Assembly: GCA_019894875.1 (NCBI GenBank)
Contig: JAGXNR010000095.1
Coordinates: 1 to 10,050 of the forward strand
Reading direction: 5' to 3'
DNA from: Promethearchaeota archaeon
Lineage (GTDB): Archaea > Asgardarchaeota > Lokiarchaeia > Sigynarchaeales > SOKP01
Length of the DNA: 10,050 nucleotides
The translations under genes were made by a program, and so were the position numbers. Positions 1-6,858 of this stretch are shown here, piece after piece; position 1 is the first letter of the stretch, and each line of letters opens with the position of its first letter. The notes under the pieces were generated by a model. It was not told where the DNA came from. It made no database searches and worked only from the letters and a program-made list of their open reading frames with translations.

Positions 1-321
1 ATATTACCTTTTATACGAGTTAATAGTGCTGAGGAAGCAATAGAAATATCAAATAAATCAGAATATGGCTTACAAGGCATGATTTTCACAGAAAACATCG
101 ATTTAGCTTTTAATATTGCACAGGAGTTAGAAGTGGGTACTGTTCAAATAAATGGAAAAAGTGAGAGAGGTCCAGATCATTTTCCATTTTTGGGAACCAA
201 ATCATCAGGTCTAGGAACACAAGGAATAAAGTATTCGATTGAAGCAATGAGTAGACCGAAAGTCATAGTGTTGAACTTATCAGAGAAAGGGAAGTTAATA
301 AAAGAATGCAAATATGATTAA
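1..321 (+). CDS. GapN-like aldehyde dehydrogenase, C-terminal fragment (5' end outside window)
   Basis: The reading frame is open from the first base and ends at TAA 319-321, giving 106 residues that match the C-terminal end of the aldehyde dehydrogenase superfamily. The segment EYGLQGMIFTENI is the usual '(Y)GLxxxxFTxd' block, and GTVQING followed by RGPDHFPFLGTKSSG then QGIKYSIEAM resembles the non-phosphorylating NADP-dependent glyceraldehyde-3-phosphate dehydrogenase branch (GapN/ALDH11), where RGPDHFPF is characteristic. Such enzymes oxidise glyceraldehyde-3-phosphate directly to 3-phosphoglycerate in the cytoplasm, bypassing the phosphorylating glycolytic step. The catalytic cysteine and glutamate lie upstream of the window and cannot be checked, so another ALDH substrate remains possible. 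An internal ATG at 79 is not the real start, because homology continues upstream of it. A T6 run lies 15 bases after the stop. Confidence 0.9.
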   Translation: MLPFIRVNSAEEAIEISNKSEYGLQGMIFTENIDLAFNIAQELEVGTVQINGKSERGPDHFPFLGTKSSGLGTQGIKYSIEAMSRPKVIVLNLSEKGKLIKECKYD

Positions 322-702
322 AGTGTTAAAACCAACTTTTTTCAAATAACATTTAAGGAGTTGTCCATCGCGTATTTCGCTTCTCTATGGTACTAATTCT
401 TTAAATCAATATTTGACACAGTTTAAAATAAAAATAATAAACAATATATACAATTTCTAAACTTTACTTTTTTGTTTTAATAGTATTGAATAAGGAAAAT
501 AATCTCTACGAATCTCGTAATAAAGATTTACAGCATCAACCTTAACTTGTGGCAAATTTAAAATATTAATCTTCAGATATTAAAAAATAGAATTCTACAA
601 ATATTTATTTCTTAGCAGCACTAAAATTTAATTAGAATATTAAGAAAGAGGAGAATTAAGAGAAAGGGGATAAATACGGATCAGAAAAAAGGTTTTAATC
701 TA
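322..702. other. 381-base AT-rich intergenic region
   Basis: No credible gene is seen on either strand. The stretch holds the T6 run at 337-342, a second T6 run at 468-473, a TATATA element at 445-450 that could be a promoter far from the next gene, and another AT-rich element near 598-609 that sits at a better distance for the methyltransferase gene at 703. A somewhat GC-richer patch at about 365-393 encodes nothing recognisable. The end, from 644 to 669, is very purine-rich. No structured RNA was recognised. Confidence 0.5.
337..342 (+). terminator. T6 tract after the aldehyde dehydrogenase gene
   Basis: A run of six T begins 15 bases after the aldehyde dehydrogenase stop codon. Archaeal RNA polymerase can terminate at short T-tracts without a hairpin, so this is a plausible end of the upstream transcript. 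In such AT-rich DNA a T6 run can also arise by chance. Confidence 0.35.
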
Positions 703-1467
703 TTGAAGGAAAAGGTTCCAGAATTTAGGAGTCCATTAAAAATAATAATTATTATTACCATCGGCCTGCTTATTTTCCTAGGTATTATGATCTTTTTCTG
801 GTGGTTTGATAGATTGCTATGGTATGGAATTTTCATTAGTCAGTCAATTATTTCGCTTATCGCTTCGGGTTTTATATATTGTTTTACAACATTAGCAGAT
901 AAATACAAAAAAAAATACGGAGAGCTAGCATACCGATATTTCTTCTTCCACATTGTCATATTCATGCTTATAACGGGAAATGCCGGTATTTTTCATGTTC
1001 TTATAGTAGAGGGATCGCTTTTGCTTCCTCTATGGTTTGCTATAATATTTGGAATGTTCTTTATTTTTATGCGGTTTTTATTCGAATGGCATCTTCGCAA
1101 TTCTGGTTTCAATGAGGTTGGACATGGTTTAGGAATTTATATGCTGTTTCCGGAAGAAGGAACTCGAATTAAGTCCGAAATCTATTCATTTATTCGACAT
1201 CCTATGTATGCGGGAGATCTATGCCTCGCTATAGGTTTTGCTTTTTTAAAAAATAATTTATTCGCTTTTCTTATTGCCTTGATTGCTTTTATCCCTTATG
1301 TTGTTGCTATAAAGTGTGAAGATAAGGAGTTAATAAAGCGATTTGGGGAGAAGCATAAACAATATATTAAAGAGACTGGTGCGATTATCCCACATTTGAA
1401 AAAACTAGGAAAGTTTCTCAAATATCTCTTTTCTAAGGAAAAAAAAACCAATGAGGAATTAAACTAA
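703..1467 (+). CDS. ICMT/PEMT-family integral membrane methyltransferase
   Basis: A 254-residue membrane protein with about five hydrophobic spans (roughly 12-33, 41-62, 78-103, 108-128 and 172-203). The C-terminal signature is that of isoprenylcysteine carboxyl methyltransferase and relatives: RHPMYAG at 165-171, then CEDKELIKRFGEKHKQYI at 205-222 (the 'E-x2-L-x3-FG-x2-Y-x2-Y' block) and a terminal IIPH. In the family these residues bind S-adenosylmethionine and the membrane-embedded acceptor; eukaryotic ICMT methylates prenylated C-terminal cysteines at the ER, while the substrates of most prokaryotic members are unknown. The start is TTG: upstream the frame has no ATG or GTG before a stop at 622-624, and the next internal ATG would delete the first helix. 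An AAGG at 689-692 is a weak ribosome site. It converges on a CPBP protease gene, the other CaaX-processing family. The substrate is not determinable from sequence. Confidence 0.82.
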   Translation: MKEKVPEFRSPLKIIIIITIGLLIFLGIMIFFWWFDRLLWYGIFISQSIISLIASGFIYCFTTLADKYKKKYGELAYRYFFFHIVIFMLITGNAGIFHVLIVEGSLLLPLWFAIIFGMFFIFMRFLFEWHLRNSGFNEVGHGLGIYMLFPEEGTRIKSEIYSFIRHPMYAGDLCLAIGFAFLKNNLFAFLIALIAFIPYVVAIKCEDKELIKRFGEKHKQYIKETGAIIPHLKKLGKFLKYLFSKEKKTNEELN

Positions 1468-1512
1468 AGAGTTCTAAGTAATACCAAGATCCCCAATTAT
1501 TTAGAAAAATTA

Positions 1513-1544
1513 GAAAAAAAGAGATTAATTCTTCTCTTTTTTTC
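1513..1544. terminator. Bidirectional hairpin between convergent genes
   Basis: A perfect 12-bp inverted repeat: GAAAAAAAGAGA (1513-1524) pairs with TCTCTTTTTTTC (1533-1544) around an 8-base loop. Read on either strand the 3' arm contains a T7 run, so it could stop transcription of both the methyltransferase gene (+, ends 1467) and the protease gene (-, stop codon at 1525-1527). The right arm lies inside the last codons of the protease gene (its KKEKN tail), and the stop codon sits in the loop. Confidence 0.6.
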
Positions 1545-2445
1545 CCGCTCGCAATCTTTTTTCTTCTTCAGTAAGGTTCACTAAGGTTTCTTCTCCAAAT
1601 TTCCTTGTTAATATAATTGCGATTGCCCAGGTAATCAATGCTGTTATTACACCACCTGCATTATCAGTAACTCCCCCGAACATAACCTGAGGAATGAAGT
1701 TTAGTAATCCATGAAAGATAATCGTAATGAACACACTTTTAGTGTTATTATAAATCCATGTATAGATGATTGATACCCCAATTATACTCGCGGTAAATCC
1801 TATAATCGAAAGAATTGATAAATATAGGCCAAAATTTAGCTGAGTTAAATAAAGGTACAATAAGTAAGGATAGTGCCATATTGCCCACACAAACCCAAGG
1901 ATTATACTTGATTTATTTGCATTAAACTTCTCTTGAAGTGTTGGAAGAGCATACCCCCTCCAACCGGGTTCTTCTAAACCTGATGTTAAGGTTGTGTTAA
2001 GAAACATCAAAAATACTAAAAATCCTGACATCCCCAGATTAAATAGCTGAGTAAGATCTACAAATGAAAGTAAAGCACTAAAAAAGAAAATTGCTAATGG
2101 TAAAACTATTATTATACCATACCATTTGATGGGGATTTTCACTTTTCCCATGCGTCTTAGTAAATCGATTAAACCTTCCTTTTTTTTAGTCATTGCTATG
2201 ATGATGACCGCTGCGATGAATGGTCCATAAACTCCAACTTGATTAAGAATGAATATCAGCACATGTAGATTATCGACAAATCCCTCCGAAATTAATTGAT
2301 TAAATGTTAAAATACTTGGCATAAAGTAATTATTTAAAGTAGAAATTATTAGAGTCGGTATCCAAAAGAGCCATGTTATCCCGATTGCGAGAAAAAAATA
2401 CTGTAATAACGGGTTTTTTAATGATAATAATGATTTTTCTGACAT
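1525..2445 (-). CDS. CPBP-family intramembrane metalloprotease (Rce1-like)
   Basis: A 306-residue polytopic membrane protein carrying the three conserved motifs of the CPBP/Abi family (PF02517): EEPGWR at 158-163 (the EExxxR glutamate pair), FVWAIWH at 185-191 (FxxxH-type histidine) and HGLLN at 245-249 (HxxxN/B). The segment TWIYNNTKSVFITIIFHG before motif 3 is also typical. All expected active-site residues are present, so it is probably catalytically competent. The family includes eukaryotic Rce1, which removes the -aaX tripeptide from prenylated CaaX proteins; many prokaryotic members serve in bacteriocin self-immunity, signalling or unknown processing. About eight hydrophobic spans are visible, and the C-terminal tail (282-306) is charged and probably cytoplasmic. 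The ATG start is preceded by a purine-rich AAGAGAAG with almost no spacing. It converges on the ICMT-family gene and is divergent from the 94-residue membrane protein gene. The substrate is unknown. Confidence 0.88.
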   Translation of the reverse strand: MSEKSLLSLKNPLLQYFFLAIGITWLFWIPTLIISTLNNYFMPSILTFNQLISEGFVDNLHVLIFILNQVGVYGPFIAAVIIIAMTKKKEGLIDLLRRMGKVKIPIKWYGIIIVLPLAIFFFSALLSFVDLTQLFNLGMSGFLVFLMFLNTTLTSGLEEPGWRGYALPTLQEKFNANKSSIILGFVWAIWHYPYLLYLYLTQLNFGLYLSILSIIGFTASIIGVSIIYTWIYNNTKSVFITIIFHGLLNFIPQVMFGGVTDNAGGVITALITWAIAIILTRKFGEETLVNLTEEEKRLRAGKKEKN

Positions 2446-2517
2446 CTTCTCTTAATTACATTTTTAGTTAGTTAAGTATGAAATCAAGCCTTTCTATTTT
2501 AGTTTTTTAATTAAGAA

Positions 2518-2525
2518 TTATAAAA
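2518..2525 (-). promoter_or_regulatory. Candidate TATA box for the CPBP protease gene
   Basis: TTTTATAA on the minus strand, about 75 bases before the ATG. If initiation occurs some 25 bases downstream, the leader would be about 50 nt. AT-richness makes chance matches common, so confidence is low. Confidence 0.3.
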
Positions 2526-2562
2526 TAAACCAAGATGATAGTGATTTCAAATAAAAAATTAT

Positions 2563-2592
2563 ACTGAAATTTATTTAAATAATAATTTTAGT
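2563..2592. repeat. Imperfect inverted repeat in divergent intergenic region
   Basis: ACTGAAATT (2563-2571) can pair with AATTTTAGT (2584-2592), nine pairs including one G-T, and the spacer itself contains the palindrome TATTTAAATA (2572-2581). Its position midway between divergent genes would suit a regulator site, but similar AT-rich symmetry arises easily by chance. Confidence 0.25.
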
Positions 2593-2760
2593 CAAAAACA
2601 ATTCTTATAGAAACTTCTCAAAATCTATTGCTACTATTGGTATTCGTATTAAAAAGTTTTTAAATTAAATTCTGTATTTTCAAAACGTTAAAATTTATTC
2701 TATAATGTCTAATTGGATAAAAATCGTAGAATTCAGTGAAATTTTAGAGATATAACAAAT

Positions 2761-2770
2761 TTATTTAAAT
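2761..2770 (+). promoter_or_regulatory. Candidate TATA box for the 94-residue membrane protein gene
   Basis: TTATTTAAAT is centred about 28 bases before the ATG at 2794, the spacing expected in archaea when transcription begins at or just before the start codon. No good Shine-Dalgarno site is present, which fits a leaderless transcript. Confidence 0.45.
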
Positions 2771-2793
2771 TTAGAGAAGATCGGTAATGAATT

Positions 2794-3078
2794 ATGAATG
2801 AGAGAGTAAATAAAAGGATCAATTCCGCTGAAAAGGTTATTTTAATTACCGGTATATTATTAGTAGCATTATCTTTTATTAGTGAATTTCATTTCCATTA
2901 TATTCAAGGTTTTATGCCAGATTTAATGGAAGAAGATATTTTCAAGAGAGCTGAGGCTGCTGAGGTTTTCAATTCCATGAGTTTTCTTATCTTAGGAGTA
3001 ATATTAATAATTACTGCTTTTATCCTCTCAAAAAGAAGATTAAAAGCCAAATCATTCAAGCAAACTAATTATATTTGA
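2794..3078 (+). CDS. Small two-helix membrane protein of unknown function
   Basis: A 94-residue protein I do not recognise. It has a basic N-terminus (residues 1-14), a hydrophobic helix at about 15-31, a loop of about 30 residues containing EFHFHY (31-36) and the acidic stretch PDLMEEDIF (42-50), a second helix at about 62-79, and a strongly basic tail beginning KRRLKAK (80-86). By the positive-inside rule both ends should be cytoplasmic and the loop external. The ATG is fixed by an in-frame stop at 2785-2787 just upstream. A TATA-like element at about -28 suggests its own, possibly leaderless, transcript. The two histidines in the loop could bind a metal, but nothing demonstrates this. It lies 135 bases before the ABC exporter genes, with a T10 run between, so co-transcription is doubtful. 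Confidence 0.65.
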   Translation: MNERVNKRINSAEKVILITGILLVALSFISEFHFHYIQGFMPDLMEEDIFKRAEAAEVFNSMSFLILGVILIITAFILSKRRLKAKSFKQTNYI

Positions 3079-3105
3079 GATCCACCTAAGAAGAAGTTCG
3101 ATTTA

Positions 3106-3115
3106 TTTATATTTT
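3106..3115 (+). promoter_or_regulatory. Candidate TATA box for the ABC exporter operon
   Basis: TTTATATTTT is a close match to an archaeal TATA box. Initiation about 25 bases downstream would fall near 3138-3142, giving a leader of about 75 nt before the TTG start at 3214. The T10 run at 3142-3151 would then be at or just after the transcription start. Confidence 0.4.
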
Positions 3116-3141
3116 AAAGTTATAAAGTCTATTAACTATCA

Positions 3142-3151
3142 TTTTTTTTTT
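3142..3151 (+). terminator. T10 tract between the small membrane protein and ABC genes
   Basis: Ten consecutive T, the longest T run I noticed on this strand in the window, lie 63 bases after the small membrane protein's stop codon. It is a plausible hairpin-independent archaeal terminator for that gene. It also coincides with the predicted start region of the exporter transcript, so its role is ambiguous. Confidence 0.45.
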
Positions 3152-3201
3152 GTATTAGACTACGAAAATAAGTAATGAAGTTCATTGCTATCTACATAAA
3201 C

Positions 3202-3206
3202 GAGGT
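3202..3206 (+). promoter_or_regulatory. Ribosome binding site supporting a TTG start
   Basis: GAGGT ends seven bases before the TTG at 3214. An in-frame TAA directly precedes this TTG (3211-3213), so no earlier start is possible, and the site supports TTG as the true initiation codon of the first ABC half-transporter. Confidence 0.65.
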
Positions 3207-3213
3207 TCTTTAA

Positions 3214-5046
3214 TTGTCAAAACGTAAAAACGCGAACCCGTCAAACCATTTTATCGAATTTTCTCCGGGTAGAGATTATTTTGAAAAAGCTCGGAAAAAG
3301 GGAGTGCGTAGTTGGATTCTTGCGCACATTTTTCATAAAACGAATAAGATATTTATTTTGGTAGTTTTCTTTACGACCATACTTGCTTCAATTTTAGCTT
3401 CAATTATTTCCGTTTCTATTGGTTTTGCTGTTGAGGAGTTTTTAAAAGCAGATTTTGAAAGTCTTATCTTTTATACTATAACGATTTTAATCCTTGGTCT
3501 AATGACCCCGATATTGAGGCTTTTAAATTATAGTTTAAGGGAAGTGCTAGCACAAAGGCTTGAACGTAATACAAGGAAAGAATTCTATGGAATTTTATTG
3601 GGTAAAAGCCAATCTTTTCATGATAAACAACAAATTGGAGATCTTATGGCCAGAGTAACTGATGATGTAAGAATGTTAAATTTCCTTATTAGTCCTGCGG
3701 TATCTCTTATTCTTGAATCTTTCACAACACTTATTATTCCAATTGTTTTCATTATATTTTTTTATCCTGTCCAATTAATTTTTGAACCAATATTTTTTAT
3801 AATTCTGTTTGTCCTCTCACTAAAAAGGTACACCAAAAAATTATCCCCGGTAACAGGGATGTTGAGGATGAATTTTGGTATGATTAATGCTACACTAAAT
3901 GAGGCTCTTTCTGGTATTGAAGTAGTGAAAGCCTCAACCCAAGAAACTTATGAACTTAATAAATATTTAACTTATGCTAAAAATTATAGGGACGCGTACT
4001 TAAACCAAGGAAAAATTCAAGCTAAATATATGCCGATTTTATTCTTGAGTTTAACTATAACCGTGGGTTTAACCCATTCACTTATATTATTTAATTTAGG
4101 TATTATGAATATAGGACAAGTTATTTCTTACATTGGTTTATTAGATTTATTGTTCTTCTCAACATTTATATCAATTTTTGTTTTTGCTTTTATAAAACTA
4201 GCCGGAAGTAGCGCTCAACGATTACTTGAACTGATGAATGAAGTAACTGAAATTGATGAAAATCCTAACGGAATCCAAAAAGAGATACAAGGTTCAATCA
4301 AATTTGATAAGGTGTCTTTCAGTTATCCTGGAACTACCAATTTAGTTTTAAGAGATCTTTCGTTTGAGGTTAAACCAGGGCAAACCGTGGCGATTGTAGG
4401 AACAACAGGTTCAGGTAAAACAACATTAACCAAGTTAATTTCAAGATTATATGATGTTTCTGAAGGAAAGATATTTATTGATGATCAAGATATCCGGGAT
4501 TTTGCATTGAAGTCGCTTAGAGCTCAGATTTCGTATATTGAACAAGATGTATTTTTATTTTCTTTTTCAATTTTTGAAAATATTACATTTGGAAGAATAG
4601 GATCCAAAGAAAAAGTAATTGAAGCCGCAAAGCAAGCTCAAGCGCACGATTTCATAAATTTGTTACCAGAAGGCTATGATTCTAAAATTGGAGAGAGAGG
4701 AGTTCTATTGAGTGGAGGTGAAAGACAGAGAATAGCAATTGCACGAGCATTCCTTGCCGATCCTAAAATTCTCATATTAGATGATTCCACTTCTGCTATT
4801 GATTCAAACACCGAAGATAGAATACAACATGCCATTAAAAATATTTTGCGGAATAGAACCACCTTTTTAATAACTCATAGACTAAGCCAGATTCGGTGGG
4901 CAGATTTGATAATTGTGTTAAAAGATGGAGAGATCGTAGCCAAGGGAAATCACAAAACACTGCTTCAGACCTCAGAAGAATATAGAAAAATATTTGTTAA
5001 GAAGTTTGATCTTGATGAACAAGAATTAATAAGAGGAGTGGTATAA
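3214..5046 (+). CDS. ABC exporter half-transporter, degenerate-Walker B subunit
   Basis: A 610-residue type IV (ABCB-like) half-transporter: a 40-residue charged N-terminus, a six-helix transmembrane domain to about 330, then a nucleotide-binding domain. The NBD shows A-loop Y371, Walker A GTTGSGKT (396-403), Q-loop Q444, X-loop GERG (493-496), signature LSGGE (499-503), Walker B ending DD (523-524), D-loop SAID (527-530) and H-loop H555. The catalytic glutamate after Walker B is replaced by D524, the classic mark of the degenerate-site subunit of heterodimeric exporters such as TM287/288 or BmrCD. The signature is intact, so it can complete the partner's ATP site. The start is TTG with GAGGT upstream; the next internal Met is at residue 97. 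The second subunit starts one base after its stop codon, and its ribosome site lies inside this gene's last codons. The substrate (drug, lipid or peptide) is unknown. Confidence 0.95.
   Translation: MSKRKNANPSNHFIEFSPGRDYFEKARKKGVRSWILAHIFHKTNKIFILVVFFTTILASILASIISVSIGFAVEEFLKADFESLIFYTITILILGLMTPILRLLNYSLREVLAQRLERNTRKEFYGILLGKSQSFHDKQQIGDLMARVTDDVRMLNFLISPAVSLILESFTTLIIPIVFIIFFYPVQLIFEPIFFIILFVLSLKRYTKKLSPVTGMLRMNFGMINATLNEALSGIEVVKASTQETYELNKYLTYAKNYRDAYLNQGKIQAKYMPILFLSLTITVGLTHSLILFNLGIMNIGQVISYIGLLDLLFFSTFISIFVFAFIKLAGSSAQRLLELMNEVTEIDENPNGIQKEIQGSIKFDKVSFSYPGTTNLVLRDLSFEVKPGQTVAIVGTTGSGKTTLTKLISRLYDVSEGKIFIDDQDIRDFALKSLRAQISYIEQDVFLFSFSIFENITFGRIGSKEKVIEAAKQAQAHDFINLLPEGYDSKIGERGVLLSGGERQRIAIARAFLADPKILILDDSTSAIDSNTEDRIQHAIKNILRNRTTFLITHRLSQIRWADLIIVLKDGEIVAKGNHKTLLQTSEEYRKIFVKKFDLDEQELIRGVV
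5033..5038 (+). promoter_or_regulatory. Ribosome binding site of the second ABC subunit
   Basis: GAGGAG lies nine bases before the ATG at 5048, within the last codons of the upstream subunit. This arrangement suggests translational coupling and balanced production of the two exporter halves. Confidence 0.7.
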
Positions 5047-5047
5047 A

Positions 5048-6856
5048 ATGGCATGGGTTGGACTTGAAGCCGAAGAATATGATCGTGAGATCAAAGATAG
5101 AACATTGATAAAAAGAATTTTCGAATATTTCGCTCCTTATAAGAAATATATGACAATCGTAATTTCTCTCCTTATTCTATCTTCTCTTTCAAATTCTTTT
5201 ATCCCATTGTTCACCTCTATCGCGATCAATAATCTTGCTCACAATCCAAATATCTTTAGCTTTATACTTATAATTGGATTGATTTTTTTCCTAAACATTT
5301 TAGCCTATGTTTTTAATTACTTTAGGTACATAAACACAGCTAAAGCAATAGGAAATGTAGAATTAGATCTAAGAAAGGATGCAACTGAATCCGTATTAAA
5401 ACATGATCTTTCATTTTTCGATAAAAATCCTGTAGGGAAGATTGTAAGCCGAATTAATACTGACAGCCGAGATTTTACCCAAACTGTTGATTTAACGATA
5501 GAAGTAGCTTCAAATTTAATTGTTATGATTATCTTAATTATATTATTGTTTTTAATCAATATAATGCTAACATTGGGAATATTAATCATGATTCCAATAT
5601 TTTTCCTTGTTGCATTTTCTTACAGGAAATTTGCTAGAAAAATGACACTTATGGGGCAACGATCTTTAGCTTCTGTAAATGCGTATGTTAAAGAGAGTTT
5701 TTCAGGTATACAAATCGCAAAGACATTTAGACAAGAATCGAAATTATATAGTCAATTTGAATCAGTGAATAATCAATCCTATAAAGTGAATTTAAAAAGA
5801 GCGCTTATTCTAAATGCAATTTTCCCTACGTTAGCAATCGTACAAGGAATCATCTTAACGATTTTAGTCTATTATGGAGGTAACTTCCTAATTTTAGGAG
5901 TGTTTAATGTGGGAGAATTCAATCTCTTCTTCCAGAGTTTAACATTACTTTTTTTTCCTTTACTCACTATTGCCTCATTTTGGCCTCAGTTTCAATCGGG
6001 GTTATCTGCATCAGAAAGAATCTTCGCAATAATAGATAATCCCCCCGTTGTTGTTCAAACTAATAATATAGAACCGTCAAAATTACGGGGAGAGATTGAG
6101 TTCAAGAATTTAGTATTTCAATATGATGAGAACAAGAAAATATTTGATAATTTTTCCCTGAAGATACAACCGGGAGAATCAATTGCATTGGTTGGCCATA
6201 CAGGTGCAGGAAAGTCTAGTATTGCTAAACTTATAGCACGTTTTTATGAATTCCAAGAAGGTGATATTATTATTGACGGAATCAGTATCCGAAATTATGA
6301 CTTAAAAAAATACCGCGGACAAATTGGACTGATTCCACAGAGCCCCTTTTTATGGTCAGACACCGTTGAAAATAATATCAGGTATGGATGTAATGATGTT
6401 AACTGCGATGACGTTACAGTCACACTTGAAAGAACAGGAGGTTCTGACTGGGTAGAAAAATTACCTAAAGGACTTCAAACCAATGTTGGAGAGAGAGGAG
6501 TATTTCTCTCAATGGGTCAGAGACAGCTTGTCGTTTTTGCTCGTGTTTTACTACAAGATCCATCCATTCTCATATTAGATGAAGCAACTGCGTCAATTGA
6601 TCCCTTTACTGAAACAAAAATACAAGAAGCAATGGAAAAAACCATGCAAGGACGTACTTCAATTATTATTGCTCATCGGTTATGGACCGTACGACATGTG
6701 GATCGAATTATAGTCATTGACCATGGAAGAATAGTAGAACAAGGTAGTCATGATGAACTGATGGAGCAAGGCGGAAAATACGCGGAACTCTACGATACAT
6801 ACTTTAGGCACCAATCGCTTAAATATATCGAAGATATGGGTAAAATGGAAAACTAA
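5048..6856 (+). CDS. ABC exporter half-transporter, catalytic-glutamate subunit
   Basis: A 602-residue half-transporter with six membrane helices (about 35-325) and an NBD with A-loop Y359, Walker A GHTGAGKS (383-390), Q-loop Q431, X-loop GERG (481-484), Walker B with intact catalytic E512 after D511, D-loop SID (516-518) and H-loop H543. Its signature is LSMGQ (487-491): the second position after LS is methionine instead of glycine. Paired with the upstream protein, one ATP site combines this Walker A/B and E512 with the partner's intact LSGGE, while the other combines the partner's D524 with this LSMGQ, giving one hydrolytic and one degenerate site. The heterodimer is inferred from the motifs and the one-base gene spacing. 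The protein sits in the cell membrane and exports an unknown, probably hydrophobic or amphipathic, substrate. The gene ends two bases from a convergent methyltransferase gene. Confidence 0.95.
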   Translation: MAWVGLEAEEYDREIKDRTLIKRIFEYFAPYKKYMTIVISLLILSSLSNSFIPLFTSIAINNLAHNPNIFSFILIIGLIFFLNILAYVFNYFRYINTAKAIGNVELDLRKDATESVLKHDLSFFDKNPVGKIVSRINTDSRDFTQTVDLTIEVASNLIVMIILIILLFLINIMLTLGILIMIPIFFLVAFSYRKFARKMTLMGQRSLASVNAYVKESFSGIQIAKTFRQESKLYSQFESVNNQSYKVNLKRALILNAIFPTLAIVQGIILTILVYYGGNFLILGVFNVGEFNLFFQSLTLLFFPLLTIASFWPQFQSGLSASERIFAIIDNPPVVVQTNNIEPSKLRGEIEFKNLVFQYDENKKIFDNFSLKIQPGESIALVGHTGAGKSSIAKLIARFYEFQEGDIIIDGISIRNYDLKKYRGQIGLIPQSPFLWSDTVENNIRYGCNDVNCDDVTVTLERTGGSDWVEKLPKGLQTNVGERGVFLSMGQRQLVVFARVLLQDPSILILDEATASIDPFTETKIQEAMEKTMQGRTSIIIAHRLWTVRHVDRIIVIDHGRIVEQGSHDELMEQGGKYAELYDTYFRHQSLKYIEDMGKMEN

Positions 6857-6858
6857 AT

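Larger units (their letters stand above)
2446..2793. other. 348-base AT-rich divergent intergenic region
   Basis: No gene is seen. It separates the protease gene (-) from the 94-residue membrane protein gene (+), so it should hold both promoters. Candidate TATA elements are TTTTATAA on the minus strand (2518-2525) and TTATTTAAAT on the plus strand (2761-2770). An imperfect inverted repeat lies at 2563-2592. Nothing else recognisable was found. Confidence 0.5.

Noticed and set aside
361..396. An 11-codon TTG-started frame directly after AAGGAG in a somewhat GC-richer patch
   Set aside because: The ribosome-like site touches the start codon with no spacing, the peptide is tiny, and nothing supports it as a gene; the match is likely chance.
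4674..4862. Open minus-strand frame opposite the first ABC nucleotide-binding domain
   Set aside because: It lies fully inside a strongly supported gene, has no recognisable domain, and reflects codon bias of the coding strand.
5317..5589. Open minus-strand frame opposite the second ABC membrane domain
   Set aside because: Low-complexity Ile/Asn-rich product complementary to a real coding sequence, with no independent support.
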